This document shows positions 1 to 8,320 of a stretch of DNA of 42,856 nt, piece by piece. Source of the stretch: Lentisphaeria bacterium (GTDB taxonomy: Bacteria > Verrucomicrobiota > Lentisphaeria > Victivallales > Victivallaceae). The notes beneath the pieces were generated by a model, which searched no databases, was not told where the DNA came from, and was given only the letters and a program-made list of their open reading frames with translations. The DNA is taken from NCBI GenBank assembly GCA_017443585.1, contig JAFSYV010000189.1, positions 1 to 42,856 on the forward strand, in the 5' to 3' direction. Made by a program: the position numbers and the translations under genes. How positions within the stretch are numbered: position 1 is the first letter of the stretch; every line of letters starts with the position of its first letter.

Positions 1-2
1 AA

Positions 3-134
3 CTGCTCTTCGACCGCATCCGAGACCAGGAACGGCAGCCGCGCCGCATGACTTTGCACCTGAGCGTCTTCCCCCGTGCTTCCGCCGGGGCGCTTTCGGA
101 TAACAACCCTTCACAAAAGGAGACCGCATCATGA
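3..134 (+). CDS. C-terminal fragment of a probable LacI-family transcriptional regulator
   Basis: An open frame enters from the left edge and stops at TGA 132-134. It encodes about 43 residues beginning [20 protein letters not shown]. The pattern LL-x-RI-x(5)-P-R-x(3)-L-x-L followed by an R-x-S element resembles the very C-terminus of LacI/PurR-type regulators, where the last strand of the sugar-binding domain ends. The DNA-binding and effector domains lie outside the window, so the family call rests on a short stretch. The stop codon overlaps the ATG of the pseudopilin gene (ATGA), which suggests translational coupling. If the call is right, the regulator may control the downstream pseudopilin and DUF4838 genes. 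The last 16 residues (after RAS) are an unusual low-complexity tail. Confidence 0.5.
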   Translation: MLFDRIRDQERQPRRMTLHLSVFPRASAGALSDNNPSQKETAS

Positions 135-898
135 TGAAACAAGGAAGAAAGTCCTCTCCGCGCCGGGCAGCCTTCACCCTCATCGAACTGCTGGTGGTCA
201 TCGCCATCATCGCGATCCTCGCCGCCATGCTCCTGCCCGCGCTGAATCAGGCGCGGGAACGGGGGAAGAGCACCAAGTGCCTTTCCAACCTCAAGACCTT
301 CGGCTTCGCGGTCATCACCTATTGCGACACCTACCGGGACTTCATGCCCCGGCCCGCCGGTTACGCCGTGGGCAGCAACGGCGAGGTGGGCGTCAGCGGC
401 AACAGCTTCTGGCAGTCCGCCTTCGCCGCTCTCAAGCTCATCAATGCGCCCATCCCCTCTTCTTCGAGAGCCCCCACGGGGGTCTTCGTGTGTCCCTCTG
501 AAACCATGCAGAGAGTAGGCGTCAGCGGCGCCACGGTCTACTCGGTCTGGAACACCTACAAGGGGACCGCTTACGGAATGAACAGATACCTTTCGGTGAC
601 CTATCACTCCGCCGCCACCGGCAACGCCGCCTGCCCCTACAAGGACAGGAAGATCACTCAGGCGAAGTGGCCCTCCAGGACCTGCTCCATCGGGGACAAG
701 TGGGTCCATCCCCTCTTCAACTCCGGCGCCATCCAGACGGAAATGCGCCCGAGATACTACGTGCCGGGCGAACGCCACAGCGACAACTGGAACTACGCCA
801 CCTTGGACGGCGGCGTCAAGTCCCGGAAAAGCTATCCCATGAAGGGGACCGCCTACGATTACGCCGACGAGCTGTGGGCTCCCACGCCCTGGAAATAA
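131..898 (+). CDS. Type II secretion pseudopilin-like protein with H-X9-DG motif
   Basis: A 255-residue protein with a prepilin N-terminus: a basic leader ([13 protein letters not shown]) followed by [20 protein letters not shown]. This is a class III signal normally cut by prepilin peptidase just before the Phe, and the conserved Glu is at +5. The -1 residue is Ala, not Gly. The rest is a globular secreted domain ending with an H-x9-DG signature ([12 protein letters not shown]), typical of the large pseudopilin families of Planctomycetes, Lentisphaerota and Verrucomicrobiota. AAGGAG at 117-122 supports ATG 131; ATG 134 is the alternative. Only 13 bp separate it from the DUF4838 gene, so both probably share one mRNA. 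The role is inferred: a surface or secretion-system pseudopilin specific to the neighbouring carbohydrate locus. Confidence 0.88.
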   Translation: MMKQGRKSSPRRAAFTLIELLVVIAIIAILAAMLLPALNQARERGKSTKCLSNLKTFGFAVITYCDTYRDFMPRPAGYAVGSNGEVGVSGNSFWQSAFAALKLINAPIPSSSRAPTGVFVCPSETMQRVGVSGATVYSVWNTYKGTAYGMNRYLSVTYHSAATGNAACPYKDRKITQAKWPSRTCSIGDKWVHPLFNSGAIQTEMRPRYYVPGERHSDNWNYATLDGGVKSRKSYPMKGTAYDYADELWAPTPWK

Positions 899-911
899 AG
901 GAGACTCCGAA

Positions 912-3308
912 ATGAAAAAAATCGCATCGCTTCTGCTGGTTTTGACCGCCGTGTTCTGCTGCGCCGCCGTCAAGGTGGACCCGGAAAAAGCCGTGATCGT
1001 GGTGGCTCGAGACGCCGACGGCGTGGTCCGTTTCGCGGGACTGGAACTCCAGAAGTATCTGCACATGATAACGGGGAAGAAGATCCCTCTCGCCGACAAG
1101 GCGATCACGGGGAAATATCCCTTCTTCATGGGGAAACCCGCCGGTGCGCCGCCCCTGAAGCCGGAAGAATCCCGGTGGGAGGTGACGAAAGACTTCGCCC
1201 GGCTTTACGGCGACTCCACGTCCCTGGGAACGTCGAGGATCTTCCTTCCCCGGATCCTCGCGCCAGCGACGAAGAGCGGCGATCTGACCGCGGTCTACGA
1301 TTTTCTGGAAAAACAGCTGAATGTGCTCTTTCTCGCGCCGGGGGATGAAAACGTTTCCTTCACGCCGTCGCCGGTTTTGACCCTGAAGGAGGGCAAAGGC
1401 GTCTGGATCCCCCGGCTGACCCACCGCTATCTGTGGCCGGACCGGAGTTTGCGGGGCGCCGCGGCCCTCTTCGGAGGGGACAAGGGCCCGGCGCGGAGAA
1501 AGAACATCGAAGTCCCGGCGGCCTTCGTGCCCCGGAGCCGGACGGAATACATGCGGAAGATGGCCGGGACGCTGCTCTGGCTGAAACAGCAGCGCATGGG
1601 CCGGAGCGTGAACTACGCTTTCGGCCACGCCTTCACCCGGTGGTGGGGCCGTTTCGGGCAGACCCATCCGGAGTATTTCGCCCTGGTCCGGGGCAAGCGC
1701 CGCCCCGTGCACGCCAATCAGCCCGACCGGGTGAAGCTGTGCGTTTCCAACCCGGCGGTGTGGAAGCAGATCGTCGCCGACTGGGCCGCCCGGAAGGACC
1801 GGGGGCGCTTCATCGACGTGTGCGAAAACGATTCGGGCAACTACTGCGAATGCGCCGAATGCCGCAAGCTGGATATGCCGCCCCGGCCGGGGAAGAAGTG
1901 GGACGACGACCTTTCGGACCGCTACGTCTACTTCGCCAATCAGGTGCTGAAAGAGGCCCGGAAGATCGACCCCGGCGTCGCCGTGTGCCACTACGCCTAC
2001 AGCGTCTACCGCTTCCCGCCCCGGCGGGAGAAGGTGGATCCCGAGGTCTACATCGGCTTCGTTCCCCGGATGCTGGAGCTGGAGGTCAACGAAGAGATGT
2101 ACAAGGGGTGGTACAAGGCGGGCGCAAGAAAAATCTTCCTGCGGCCCAACGATTTCCACGTCAACACACCGCTCCCCATGGGCTTCGAGAAGCACATTTT
2201 CGCCGCTTTCAAGATGGGGGTGAAGTACGGCATCACCGGCACGAGCTACGATTCGCTCCACGGCTTCTGGGACATTTCCGGCCTGGCGGACTACCTCATC
2301 GCCCGGGGCAACGTGGACCCCGCGAAGGATTTCGAGCACTGGATGAAGGAATACTGCTCGGCCTATGGAGAAGCGGCGTCCGACGTGCGGGCCTATCATG
2401 ACTATTTCCGGGTCAACATCTGGGAAAAACAGTTGCTGCCCAACAGGGCGGCCATCAGCGAGAAGGGCCGCTACGGAAACTTCCGCCGGGGGCTCATGTG
2501 GGACATCCACAAGTACTACAGGGAAAGCGACTTCGACAATGCGGAAAAGATCCTGCGGAACGGGCTGAAGAAAAATCTCGACGCCCAGCAGAGAAGGCGT
2601 CTGGAACGGATGCTCCTCGTCAACGAACACTCCCGGCTCACCTACCGGGCGCTGGCGGCTTCGGGGAGGGAGAAGAACCGGGCGGCGACGAAGCTCATCC
2701 GGTTCCGTCTGGCCAACCGGGACAAGCTCAATTTGAACTGGGAACGGCTCTTCGGCATCGAGATCGGTTTCGGGGACTGCACGGGGGTGAAGGCCGCCGA
2801 ACTGCTGGGGGATTACGACGATTTTCAGCCGACTCCGGTGGGCTGGCTCTTCGCGCCCGACCCGAAGAACGCCGGAGAAAAGGAGCACTGGGAAAATACG
2901 TCGATCCCGGAAATGAGGAGCTGCTGGACCTGGATTCGGACCGACACCCAGTGGGAGAACCAGAAAAACCATCCCGACGCAAGTTTCCGGAAATTCATGG
3001 AAAAGTACGACGGGTACGGCTGGTACGGCGTCGCCTTGAGGATCGATCCCGCGTGGAAGGGAAAGGAGATTTCCCTCGTCTTCGGCGCGGTGGATGAATC
3101 CGCCTGGGTCTACGTGAACGGCAAGTTCGCGGGCAAACGCCTCTACGCCCAGCCTTCGGACTGGAAGACCCCCTTCGCCATTCCCATCACCGGTGTGATC
3201 GACTGGAACCGGAAAGAGCAGACCGTGGTGGTCCGGGTCCTCGACACCAACGGCGCGGGCGGCATCTGGCGGCCCGTCATGCTGGCCGTGCGGGAACGGA
3301 AGAAATAA
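912..3308 (+). CDS. Secreted DUF4838-domain protein with C-terminal jelly-roll module
   Basis: A 798-residue protein with a signal peptide (MKKIASLLLVLTAVFCCAA). Residues ~25-150 resemble the N-terminal alpha/beta module of GH20 and GH67 enzymes (AGLELQKYLHMITGKKIPLAD). The central part (~150-560) is DUF4838-like, with a Cys cluster (ENDSGNYCECAECRKLDMPP) and aromatic-rich barrel segments. Residues ~620-795 look like a galactose-binding jelly-roll (VYVNGKFAGKRLY). DUF4838 proteins are thought to be glycoside-hydrolase-like, but I know of no established reaction, so a glycan-active secreted enzyme is an inference. AAGGAGA lies about 8 bp before the ATG. It follows the pseudopilin in a probable operon and converges with the C26 gene downstream. 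Confidence 0.85.
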   Translation: MKKIASLLLVLTAVFCCAAVKVDPEKAVIVVARDADGVVRFAGLELQKYLHMITGKKIPLADKAITGKYPFFMGKPAGAPPLKPEESRWEVTKDFARLYGDSTSLGTSRIFLPRILAPATKSGDLTAVYDFLEKQLNVLFLAPGDENVSFTPSPVLTLKEGKGVWIPRLTHRYLWPDRSLRGAAALFGGDKGPARRKNIEVPAAFVPRSRTEYMRKMAGTLLWLKQQRMGRSVNYAFGHAFTRWWGRFGQTHPEYFALVRGKRRPVHANQPDRVKLCVSNPAVWKQIVADWAARKDRGRFIDVCENDSGNYCECAECRKLDMPPRPGKKWDDDLSDRYVYFANQVLKEARKIDPGVAVCHYAYSVYRFPPRREKVDPEVYIGFVPRMLELEVNEEMYKGWYKAGARKIFLRPNDFHVNTPLPMGFEKHIFAAFKMGVKYGITGTSYDSLHGFWDISGLADYLIARGNVDPAKDFEHWMKEYCSAYGEAASDVRAYHDYFRVNIWEKQLLPNRAAISEKGRYGNFRRGLMWDIHKYYRESDFDNAEKILRNGLKKNLDAQQRRRLERMLLVNEHSRLTYRALAASGREKNRAATKLIRFRLANRDKLNLNWERLFGIEIGFGDCTGVKAAELLGDYDDFQPTPVGWLFAPDPKNAGEKEHWENTSIPEMRSCWTWIRTDTQWENQKNHPDASFRKFMEKYDGYGWYGVALRIDPAWKGKEISLVFGAVDESAWVYVNGKFAGKRLYAQPSDWKTPFAIPITGVIDWNRKEQTVVVRVLDTNGAGGIWRPVMLAVRERKK

Positions 3309-3338
3309 CCGACGCCGGGGGGGCGGCTTTCGCGAGGA

Positions 3339-4058
3339 TCAGTTTTTCCGCGCTTCGCTGATGAAAGCGGAAAAGAGCTTCCGGCGGTGGGGCTCGTCGA
3401 GGATCCGTTCCGGATGCCACTGGACGCCGATCCGGAAGACATCTCCGGCGAATTCGATGCCCTCCACCACTTCGCCACACCTTACGGTCACTCGGGCGTC
3501 CCTGCCGAGACGGGCCGGGTCGATGGCCTGATGGTGGCAGGAGTTCAGCAGCACCTCCCCCGCGCCGAGAATTTCCGCCAGCCGGGAGCCGGGGGCGATG
3601 ACGCCCTTGTGGTACTGGTCCCGCCCGCCCGTGCGGTGGTAGAAGACGAACTCCTCAAGATCTTGGAGCAGACCGCCCCCGGCGGCCACGTTGAGTTCCT
3701 GGGCGCCGAGACAGACCCCCAGCACCGGGATGGTGCGGCTGAAGGCCTTCTTTATCAGCGTCAGGTGATTGACCGCCACGTCCTCGGGCATGGGGTGCAC
3801 CTTGCCCTGATCCTTTTCGCCGTAGAAGGAGGGGGGGATGTCCGGCCCGCCGATGAGCAGCAGCCCGTCCACCATGTCCAGATAGTCGTCGAGATACTGC
3901 TCCTCCACGAAGGCCGGGATCGCCACCGGCAGGCCCCCCGCCTGGTAGACGGCGGCGGCGTAGTTGTTGGGGTAGATGTAGCGGACGTATTCCTCGCCCT
4001 TGAGCCCCAGGATGACCTGGCGCAGTGTGGTGAACCCGATACGCGGCGTTCTGTTCAT
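3339..4058 (-). CDS. Gamma-glutamyl-gamma-aminobutyrate hydrolase-like class I amidotransferase (peptidase C26)
   Basis: A 239-residue cytoplasmic protein of the PuuD/peptidase C26 family. The nucleophile elbow GVCLGAQ carries Cys116, and VQWHPE near the C-terminus supplies the catalytic His and Glu. CHHQAID and the LIGGPDIPPSFYG loop are also family hallmarks. Family members hydrolyse gamma-glutamyl amide bonds; the substrate here is unknown. I chose ATG 4058 over the longer frame from 4193 because it has a Shine-Dalgarno-like AGAGGAA upstream and aligns with the family N-terminus, and the extension runs through the promoter. It is transcribed divergently from the beta-helix operon and converges on a DUF4838 gene. 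A second C26 gene sits beside another DUF4838 gene at 20.6 kb, suggesting a functional link. Confidence 0.92.
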   Translation of the reverse strand: MNRTPRIGFTTLRQVILGLKGEEYVRYIYPNNYAAAVYQAGGLPVAIPAFVEEQYLDDYLDMVDGLLLIGGPDIPPSFYGEKDQGKVHPMPEDVAVNHLTLIKKAFSRTIPVLGVCLGAQELNVAAGGGLLQDLEEFVFYHRTGGRDQYHKGVIAPGSRLAEILGAGEVLLNSCHHQAIDPARLGRDARVTVRCGEVVEGIEFAGDVFRIGVQWHPERILDEPHRRKLFSAFISEARKN

Positions 4059-4130
4059 GGCAAATGTTCCTCTGAAGTTTTCGGGCCTGCCCCGGCGGAG
4101 GGGGCTGACCGCGTGTTCTGTTTTCGGGAT

Positions 4131-4158
4131 AATATAGCACGGTTTCGCCGTGTTGCAA
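4131..4158 (-). promoter_or_regulatory. Promoter of the C26 hydrolase gene
   Basis: On the minus strand TTGCAA (4158-4153) and TATATT (4136-4131) are separated by 16 bp, about 70 bp upstream of the ATG at 4058. The spacer contains the palindrome CACGG-TTTCG-CCGTG (4138-4152), a possible operator. Function is inferred from the consensus only. Confidence 0.6.
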
Positions 4159-4187
4159 CCGAAAAGGGATTTTTTTTCCGGAAACAT

Positions 4188-4216
4188 TTGCAATATCGGG
4201 CGCGCGGTGTTATATT
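4188..4216 (+). promoter_or_regulatory. Promoter of the beta-helix/glycosidase operon
   Basis: TTGCAA (4188-4193) and TATATT (4211-4216) are separated by 17 bp, with the expected start near 4223. It lies back to back with the minus-strand promoter of the C26 gene, and the two hexamer pairs are only about 30 bp apart. Confidence 0.7.
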
Positions 4217-4219
4217 CTC

Positions 4220-4230
4220 CAAACGGTTTG
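4220..4230. promoter_or_regulatory. Palindromic operator-like site at the transcription start
   Basis: CAAAC-G-GTTTG is a perfect 11-bp palindrome just downstream of the -10 box, over the predicted start. A site there would block initiation if bound by a repressor, for example of the LacI type. The binding protein is unknown. Confidence 0.4.
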
Positions 4231-4272
4231 CAAGATCATGTCCGATCAGAAAACTTCAGCGAAGGAGCCTCG

Positions 4273-7164
4273 ATGATGAGAAAATACATTTTTCTGCTGC
4301 TGGCCTCAGCCGTTCTTTTGAATTGTTCCGGCGCCGACCTGCGTCTGGATGTGCGGGGGCTGCCGGAAAAGGGAACGGTCCGGCCCGTTTCCGCCGGATG
4401 CACGGTCAGCACGGTGGTCCGGGGCGGGGAAAAGATCCGGACCGTCATCATCCCGCCGGGAAACGACTGGAAGCCTTTCGAAGTGAAGATCGACGCTTCC
4501 GGCGTTCCGGGCGTGACCCTCGTTTTCCGCAGCACCAACGATACGGCGATGCTTCTGGACGACATCACCGTTTCCGGCGGCAAGCTGGCCAACGGAGACT
4601 TTGAAAATGTCTCCGGCAAAGGCCGTTTCGGCGCCTGGAAGTCCGGCAAGACCGGTATCGTCACCGACCCCAGGCTGGTCCGGTCGGGCAAGGCCGCGGC
4701 CCGGGTGCGCTACAAGGAGATGCTCACCCAGACCGTGAAAGTCACTGCTCCGGAAGTGACGGTCCGGGGATTCGTCCGCTACGAGATCCCCCCTGTGGAG
4801 GCCAAACTCCCCAAGGGGGCCAACATCGTCTTCGACCCCGCCATGGACAAGAACGTACCCCTGGTCATCAGCGTCGGCAGGCTGGAGCTGCATCCCACCT
4901 TCGAAAACTGCAGCGTCTACATCAACCGTCTGCCTGCGGAACGGGGCAAGAAGCTCAAGGCGGCCTTCTTCTTCCGCAAGCAGGGGACCAAGGCTTTTCA
5001 GGAGGCTCTGCCGCCTTCGGAAATCAAGCAGGAAAACGCCTGGCGCGGCTCTCTGCTGTTTCTCGAGGAAAACACTCCCTACGACTTCAAGGCCGTCATT
5101 ACGGGCGAAGGAAACTACCGGACCGAGGTCAAGGGTTCGTTCAAGACGCTGAACAGCAAGGTCCCCTGCGAGACCTGCGTCATCCCGGCCGGGCCCATGA
5201 AGACCCCCATCCGCTCCGGTACGCCCGGCAAATACATCCGCTACACCTCCAACGGCGCCACCGTCACCGCTCCCGGTCCCGGGACCCTTGCCGTCTTCAA
5301 CCTGGAGAAAAAAGAGAACATCATCTTCGACAACATGGTCATCGACGCCCGCGGGGCCCAGATCGCCTTCAATCTCCTCAATTCCAAAAACATCATCATC
5401 CGGAACTGCGAGATCTTCAACTTCGGCCGGGACGCCGTGGGAACCGTCCGCTACGGAGTGGATGAGTATTACAGCGGCGGCGCCCGGGGCAAGGACGGAA
5501 AACTGCTTTACGACGACCTGGCCTTCAAACTGGTCAAGACGCGGAACGTGCTCATCGAAAGATGCCTCGTCCACGATCCGGTCTTCTCGGCCCAGACCTG
5601 GGTCCACGCTCATCCCTCCGGTCCCGGCTGCCTGAAGGTCACGAATACCCGGGGCACCGTGGTCCGCTGGAACGACTTCGCCGGAAGGGACAAGGCCCGC
5701 TTCATCGACCACATCATCGGTCCCCCCAACACCGCGCTCAGAGGCGGCTTCGGCCGGGATGCGGACGTCTACGGCAACCTGATGGTCTTCAGCAACGACG
5801 ACGGGGCGGAGCTGGAAGGCGGCGGCATGAACATCCGCTGCTACGGCAACCGGATCGAGGGGGTCCTGAGCGGCATTTCCACCGGGCCCATCTCGCTGGG
5901 GCCCACCTACGTCATGGCCAATCTTTTCACCAATCCGGGCGACGACACCGGCACCGGCGGTCAGGCTTACAAGAACGGCGGCGGCAAGGCGGGCATGTGC
6001 CATACCCGCGGCACCCTCTATCTGCTCCACAACACCGTGTCGGACACCTGGCCCGGCAGGTACGGGGTGGGGAATTTCAGCCTCCCCCACAAGGATTACT
6101 ACCCCGTCTGCAAGGCTTACTTGAGGAACAACATCCTGCGGGCTTCGGGGCCCTTCTTCCACCGCCTGTGGCCCACCTTCAAGACCGACTGCGACGGGGA
6201 CCTGCTGGAGCGCATTGAGGAGCCGGGAGCCGACCCCGAACAGGTCAAGATCTGGAAGGAAAGGAGCGACGAGTACATCAAACAGGCCGGCATCGAACGT
6301 CACGCCATCCGGGGCAAGGCCTCCTTTCAGGCTCCCCGCCGGGGCAATTACGCCCTGAAGCCCGGAACTCCCGGCTATAACGCGGCGATGAAGGTCAACA
6401 ATTTTCACCTCAGGAACATAGGTGCTTACGAGGGGTACGCGGGCGAGTGGTTCCCCAAGCGCCCCCTCGATCTGACGGGGGACCGGACGGAGCTCCACTG
6501 GGGCAAGGGGGACGCTTCGGCACGGACCTTCACCGTGACTCCGGGGAAGAACCTGAAGGGCCGGTTCAGGATCTTCTGCAGCGACGGCTTCTTCTCCGTG
6601 GCCCCGGCGGCGGGGACCTTCGTTCCCGGCAAAAAGCTGAACTTCACCGTCAAACTCGACCCGTCGGCCATGAAGGAGCCTAAACGGTACAGCGGCGTGA
6701 TCCTCGTCCGCAGTGCGGAAGGACTTTCCTATCCCGTGACCCTCTTCGCCGACCGGCGGGTCTCCCCGGCGGAAGCCATCGCCGACCCGGTCCGTTTCGT
6801 GCGGGCGAAGCGTATTTCCGCCAAGGGCGACACCCAGACCTACGAAGTGACCGTCAACAAGGAGGCCCCCTGGTTCCTGATGGCTCGCGGCAAGGTGCTT
6901 CTCCCGAAGACGAAGGGCAAGTTGACATTCGAATTCGGCGATCTGAAGGGAGACGATCTGCTGGTGCCCTTGAAATGGTCGGGCGGCATGATGACGCTCC
7001 GCGGGGCGGAATTCAACCGGCTCCGGCCGGTGTACCTCAAGAAGGGGCGGAACACCTTCACCTTCCGGAACATCAAAGATGTCGCCGTGGATGAAGTGAT
7101 CCTGACCCGCGAACCCGAGACTCTGGTGCGGAACCGGGACTACCCCGTCCTCATCGGGAAATAG
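4273..7164 (+). CDS. Secreted right-handed parallel beta-helix protein, possible polysaccharide lyase
   Basis: About 963 residues with a signal peptide (MMRKYIFLLLASAVLLNCSGA). Residues ~80-160 look like a lectin or CBM-type jelly-roll, and ~330-650 contain the repeated beta-helix rungs (IIFDNMVIDARGAQIAFNLL, NIIIRNCEIFNFGRDAVG, NVLIERCLVHD, DVYGNLMVFSNDDGAELEGG). This fold is shared by polysaccharide lyases and pectinase-like hydrolases. The C-terminus (~700-960) has two Ig/CBM-like segments. Specific catalytic residues cannot be assigned from sequence alone. The longer frame from 4150 crosses the promoter, so I start at ATG 4273, preceded by GAAGGAG (4261-4267); ATG 4276 is equally possible. 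It is the first gene of an operon with two more carbohydrate-related genes 27 and 19 bp apart. Confidence 0.82.
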   Translation: MMRKYIFLLLASAVLLNCSGADLRLDVRGLPEKGTVRPVSAGCTVSTVVRGGEKIRTVIIPPGNDWKPFEVKIDASGVPGVTLVFRSTNDTAMLLDDITVSGGKLANGDFENVSGKGRFGAWKSGKTGIVTDPRLVRSGKAAARVRYKEMLTQTVKVTAPEVTVRGFVRYEIPPVEAKLPKGANIVFDPAMDKNVPLVISVGRLELHPTFENCSVYINRLPAERGKKLKAAFFFRKQGTKAFQEALPPSEIKQENAWRGSLLFLEENTPYDFKAVITGEGNYRTEVKGSFKTLNSKVPCETCVIPAGPMKTPIRSGTPGKYIRYTSNGATVTAPGPGTLAVFNLEKKENIIFDNMVIDARGAQIAFNLLNSKNIIIRNCEIFNFGRDAVGTVRYGVDEYYSGGARGKDGKLLYDDLAFKLVKTRNVLIERCLVHDPVFSAQTWVHAHPSGPGCLKVTNTRGTVVRWNDFAGRDKARFIDHIIGPPNTALRGGFGRDADVYGNLMVFSNDDGAELEGGGMNIRCYGNRIEGVLSGISTGPISLGPTYVMANLFTNPGDDTGTGGQAYKNGGGKAGMCHTRGTLYLLHNTVSDTWPGRYGVGNFSLPHKDYYPVCKAYLRNNILRASGPFFHRLWPTFKTDCDGDLLERIEEPGADPEQVKIWKERSDEYIKQAGIERHAIRGKASFQAPRRGNYALKPGTPGYNAAMKVNNFHLRNIGAYEGYAGEWFPKRPLDLTGDRTELHWGKGDASARTFTVTPGKNLKGRFRIFCSDGFFSVAPAAGTFVPGKKLNFTVKLDPSAMKEPKRYSGVILVRSAEGLSYPVTLFADRRVSPAEAIADPVRFVRAKRISAKGDTQTYEVTVNKEAPWFLMARGKVLLPKTKGKLTFEFGDLKGDDLLVPLKWSGGMMTLRGAEFNRLRPVYLKKGRNTFTFRNIKDVAVDEVILTREPETLVRNRDYPVLIGK

Positions 7165-7191
7165 AAAAACAAAAGGAAAGAGAGAATAAAA

Positions 7192-8301
7192 ATGCTCGAA
7201 ATCACCAATTTGCGCGACGGCGCGATCCTCAACCGTCATCACGGGACCGAAACGCCCGATCATCTGGAGATCACCGTGGAGGGCATCGCCGACACCCAGG
7301 CCGAAGTCACGGTCAACGGCCAGGCCGTCCGGCGCCGGGACCGGAACTTTTCCGCCAAGGTCCGCCTGACGCAGCGGATCAACAGGATCACCGCCGAGGC
7401 CTCGGACTACTACGGGGTCCGTACCCTGACCCTCACGGTCATGTGGGACAAAGCCTCCTTCAAACGGTACAACTTCTTCTTCGACGACTGCTCATTCTTC
7501 CTGCGGTGGATCGCTCTGAACAGACCCGCGTCGCTCTTCGACGAGATGTTCCTCGGGCGGTTGAAGTCCATCCACGCGAAATACGGTTCCCGCTTCATGC
7601 TGAACCTCTTTTTCCACGACGACCACCACGACTTTTCCATTTCGGACTTCCCCGCCGACTACAAGGGGGAGTTCCAGGCGAACTGCGACTGGCTCAGGCT
7701 CTCCTTCCACGCCAGGAGCGAATTCCCCGACCGGCCCTATCAGAACGCCTCCGGGGCCACGCTGGCGGCGGATTTCGATGAGATCTACCGCGAAGTCTGC
7801 CGCTTCGCAGGACCCGAGTGCTTCATCCCGCCCATGGTCTTCCACTGGGCCATGACCAACCCGGAAAACTTCCGCGTCCTCCAGGAGCGGGGCACCCGTT
7901 GCCTCGCGGGGGGCTTCATCGGCTGTCTCACGGCTCTGGACGAAAAGCACGTCACCGAAGTCACCGACATCGGCTACCACTACGAGCAGGATGTGGCCCG
8001 CTACGTCCGCGCGGCCCACCTGATGTACGACAGAAAGTACGATCTGGTGCTGCTGAACAATCTCTGTTGCTGCAATTTCGACGACATCCCCACGCTGCGG
8101 CGGCGCTTCGCTTCCGTGGAGCCCGACCGGGACACCTTGAGCCTCATGACCCACGAACAGTACAGCTATCCGGACTACTTCAACTACATTCCGGACCACC
8201 TGGACCGGGTGGAGGAGGCCTGCCGTCTGGCCGCGGAAGCGGGTTTCCAGCCCGTCTGGTTCCCCGAAGGGCTCCTCGGCAACACCGCCTGGGAAAAGTA
8301 A
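7192..8301 (+). CDS. Ig-like domain plus polysaccharide-deacetylase-like barrel protein
   Basis: A 369-residue protein without a signal peptide. Residues 1-85 form an Ig-like beta domain (ITVEGIADTQAEVTVNGQAV). From ~90 on it resembles a NodB/polysaccharide-deacetylase barrel: FFFDDCSFFL carries the D98-D99 pair typical of motif 1, and LSFHARSEFPDRPY resembles motif 2 with H174. Acidic and aromatic patches follow (HDDHHDF; MVFHWAMTNPENF). The metal-binding H-x3-H of classical deacetylases is not obvious, so activity and substrate are uncertain. AAGGAAAGAGAG precedes the ATG. It lies between the beta-helix protein and the GHL6-like glycosidase in one operon, suggesting intracellular processing of the imported glycan. 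Confidence 0.7.
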   Translation: MLEITNLRDGAILNRHHGTETPDHLEITVEGIADTQAEVTVNGQAVRRRDRNFSAKVRLTQRINRITAEASDYYGVRTLTLTVMWDKASFKRYNFFFDDCSFFLRWIALNRPASLFDEMFLGRLKSIHAKYGSRFMLNLFFHDDHHDFSISDFPADYKGEFQANCDWLRLSFHARSEFPDRPYQNASGATLAADFDEIYREVCRFAGPECFIPPMVFHWAMTNPENFRVLQERGTRCLAGGFIGCLTALDEKHVTEVTDIGYHYEQDVARYVRAAHLMYDRKYDLVLLNNLCCCNFDDIPTLRRRFASVEPDRDTLSLMTHEQYSYPDYFNYIPDHLDRVEEACRLAAEAGFQPVWFPEGLLGNTAWEK

Positions 8302-8320
8302 CCTTTTTGCGGAGGTTAAA

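Noticed and set aside
4306-7263. 985-residue minus-strand frame opposite the beta-helix gene
   Set aside because: GC-rich shadow of a well-supported plus-strand gene; lacks a start signal and domain features.
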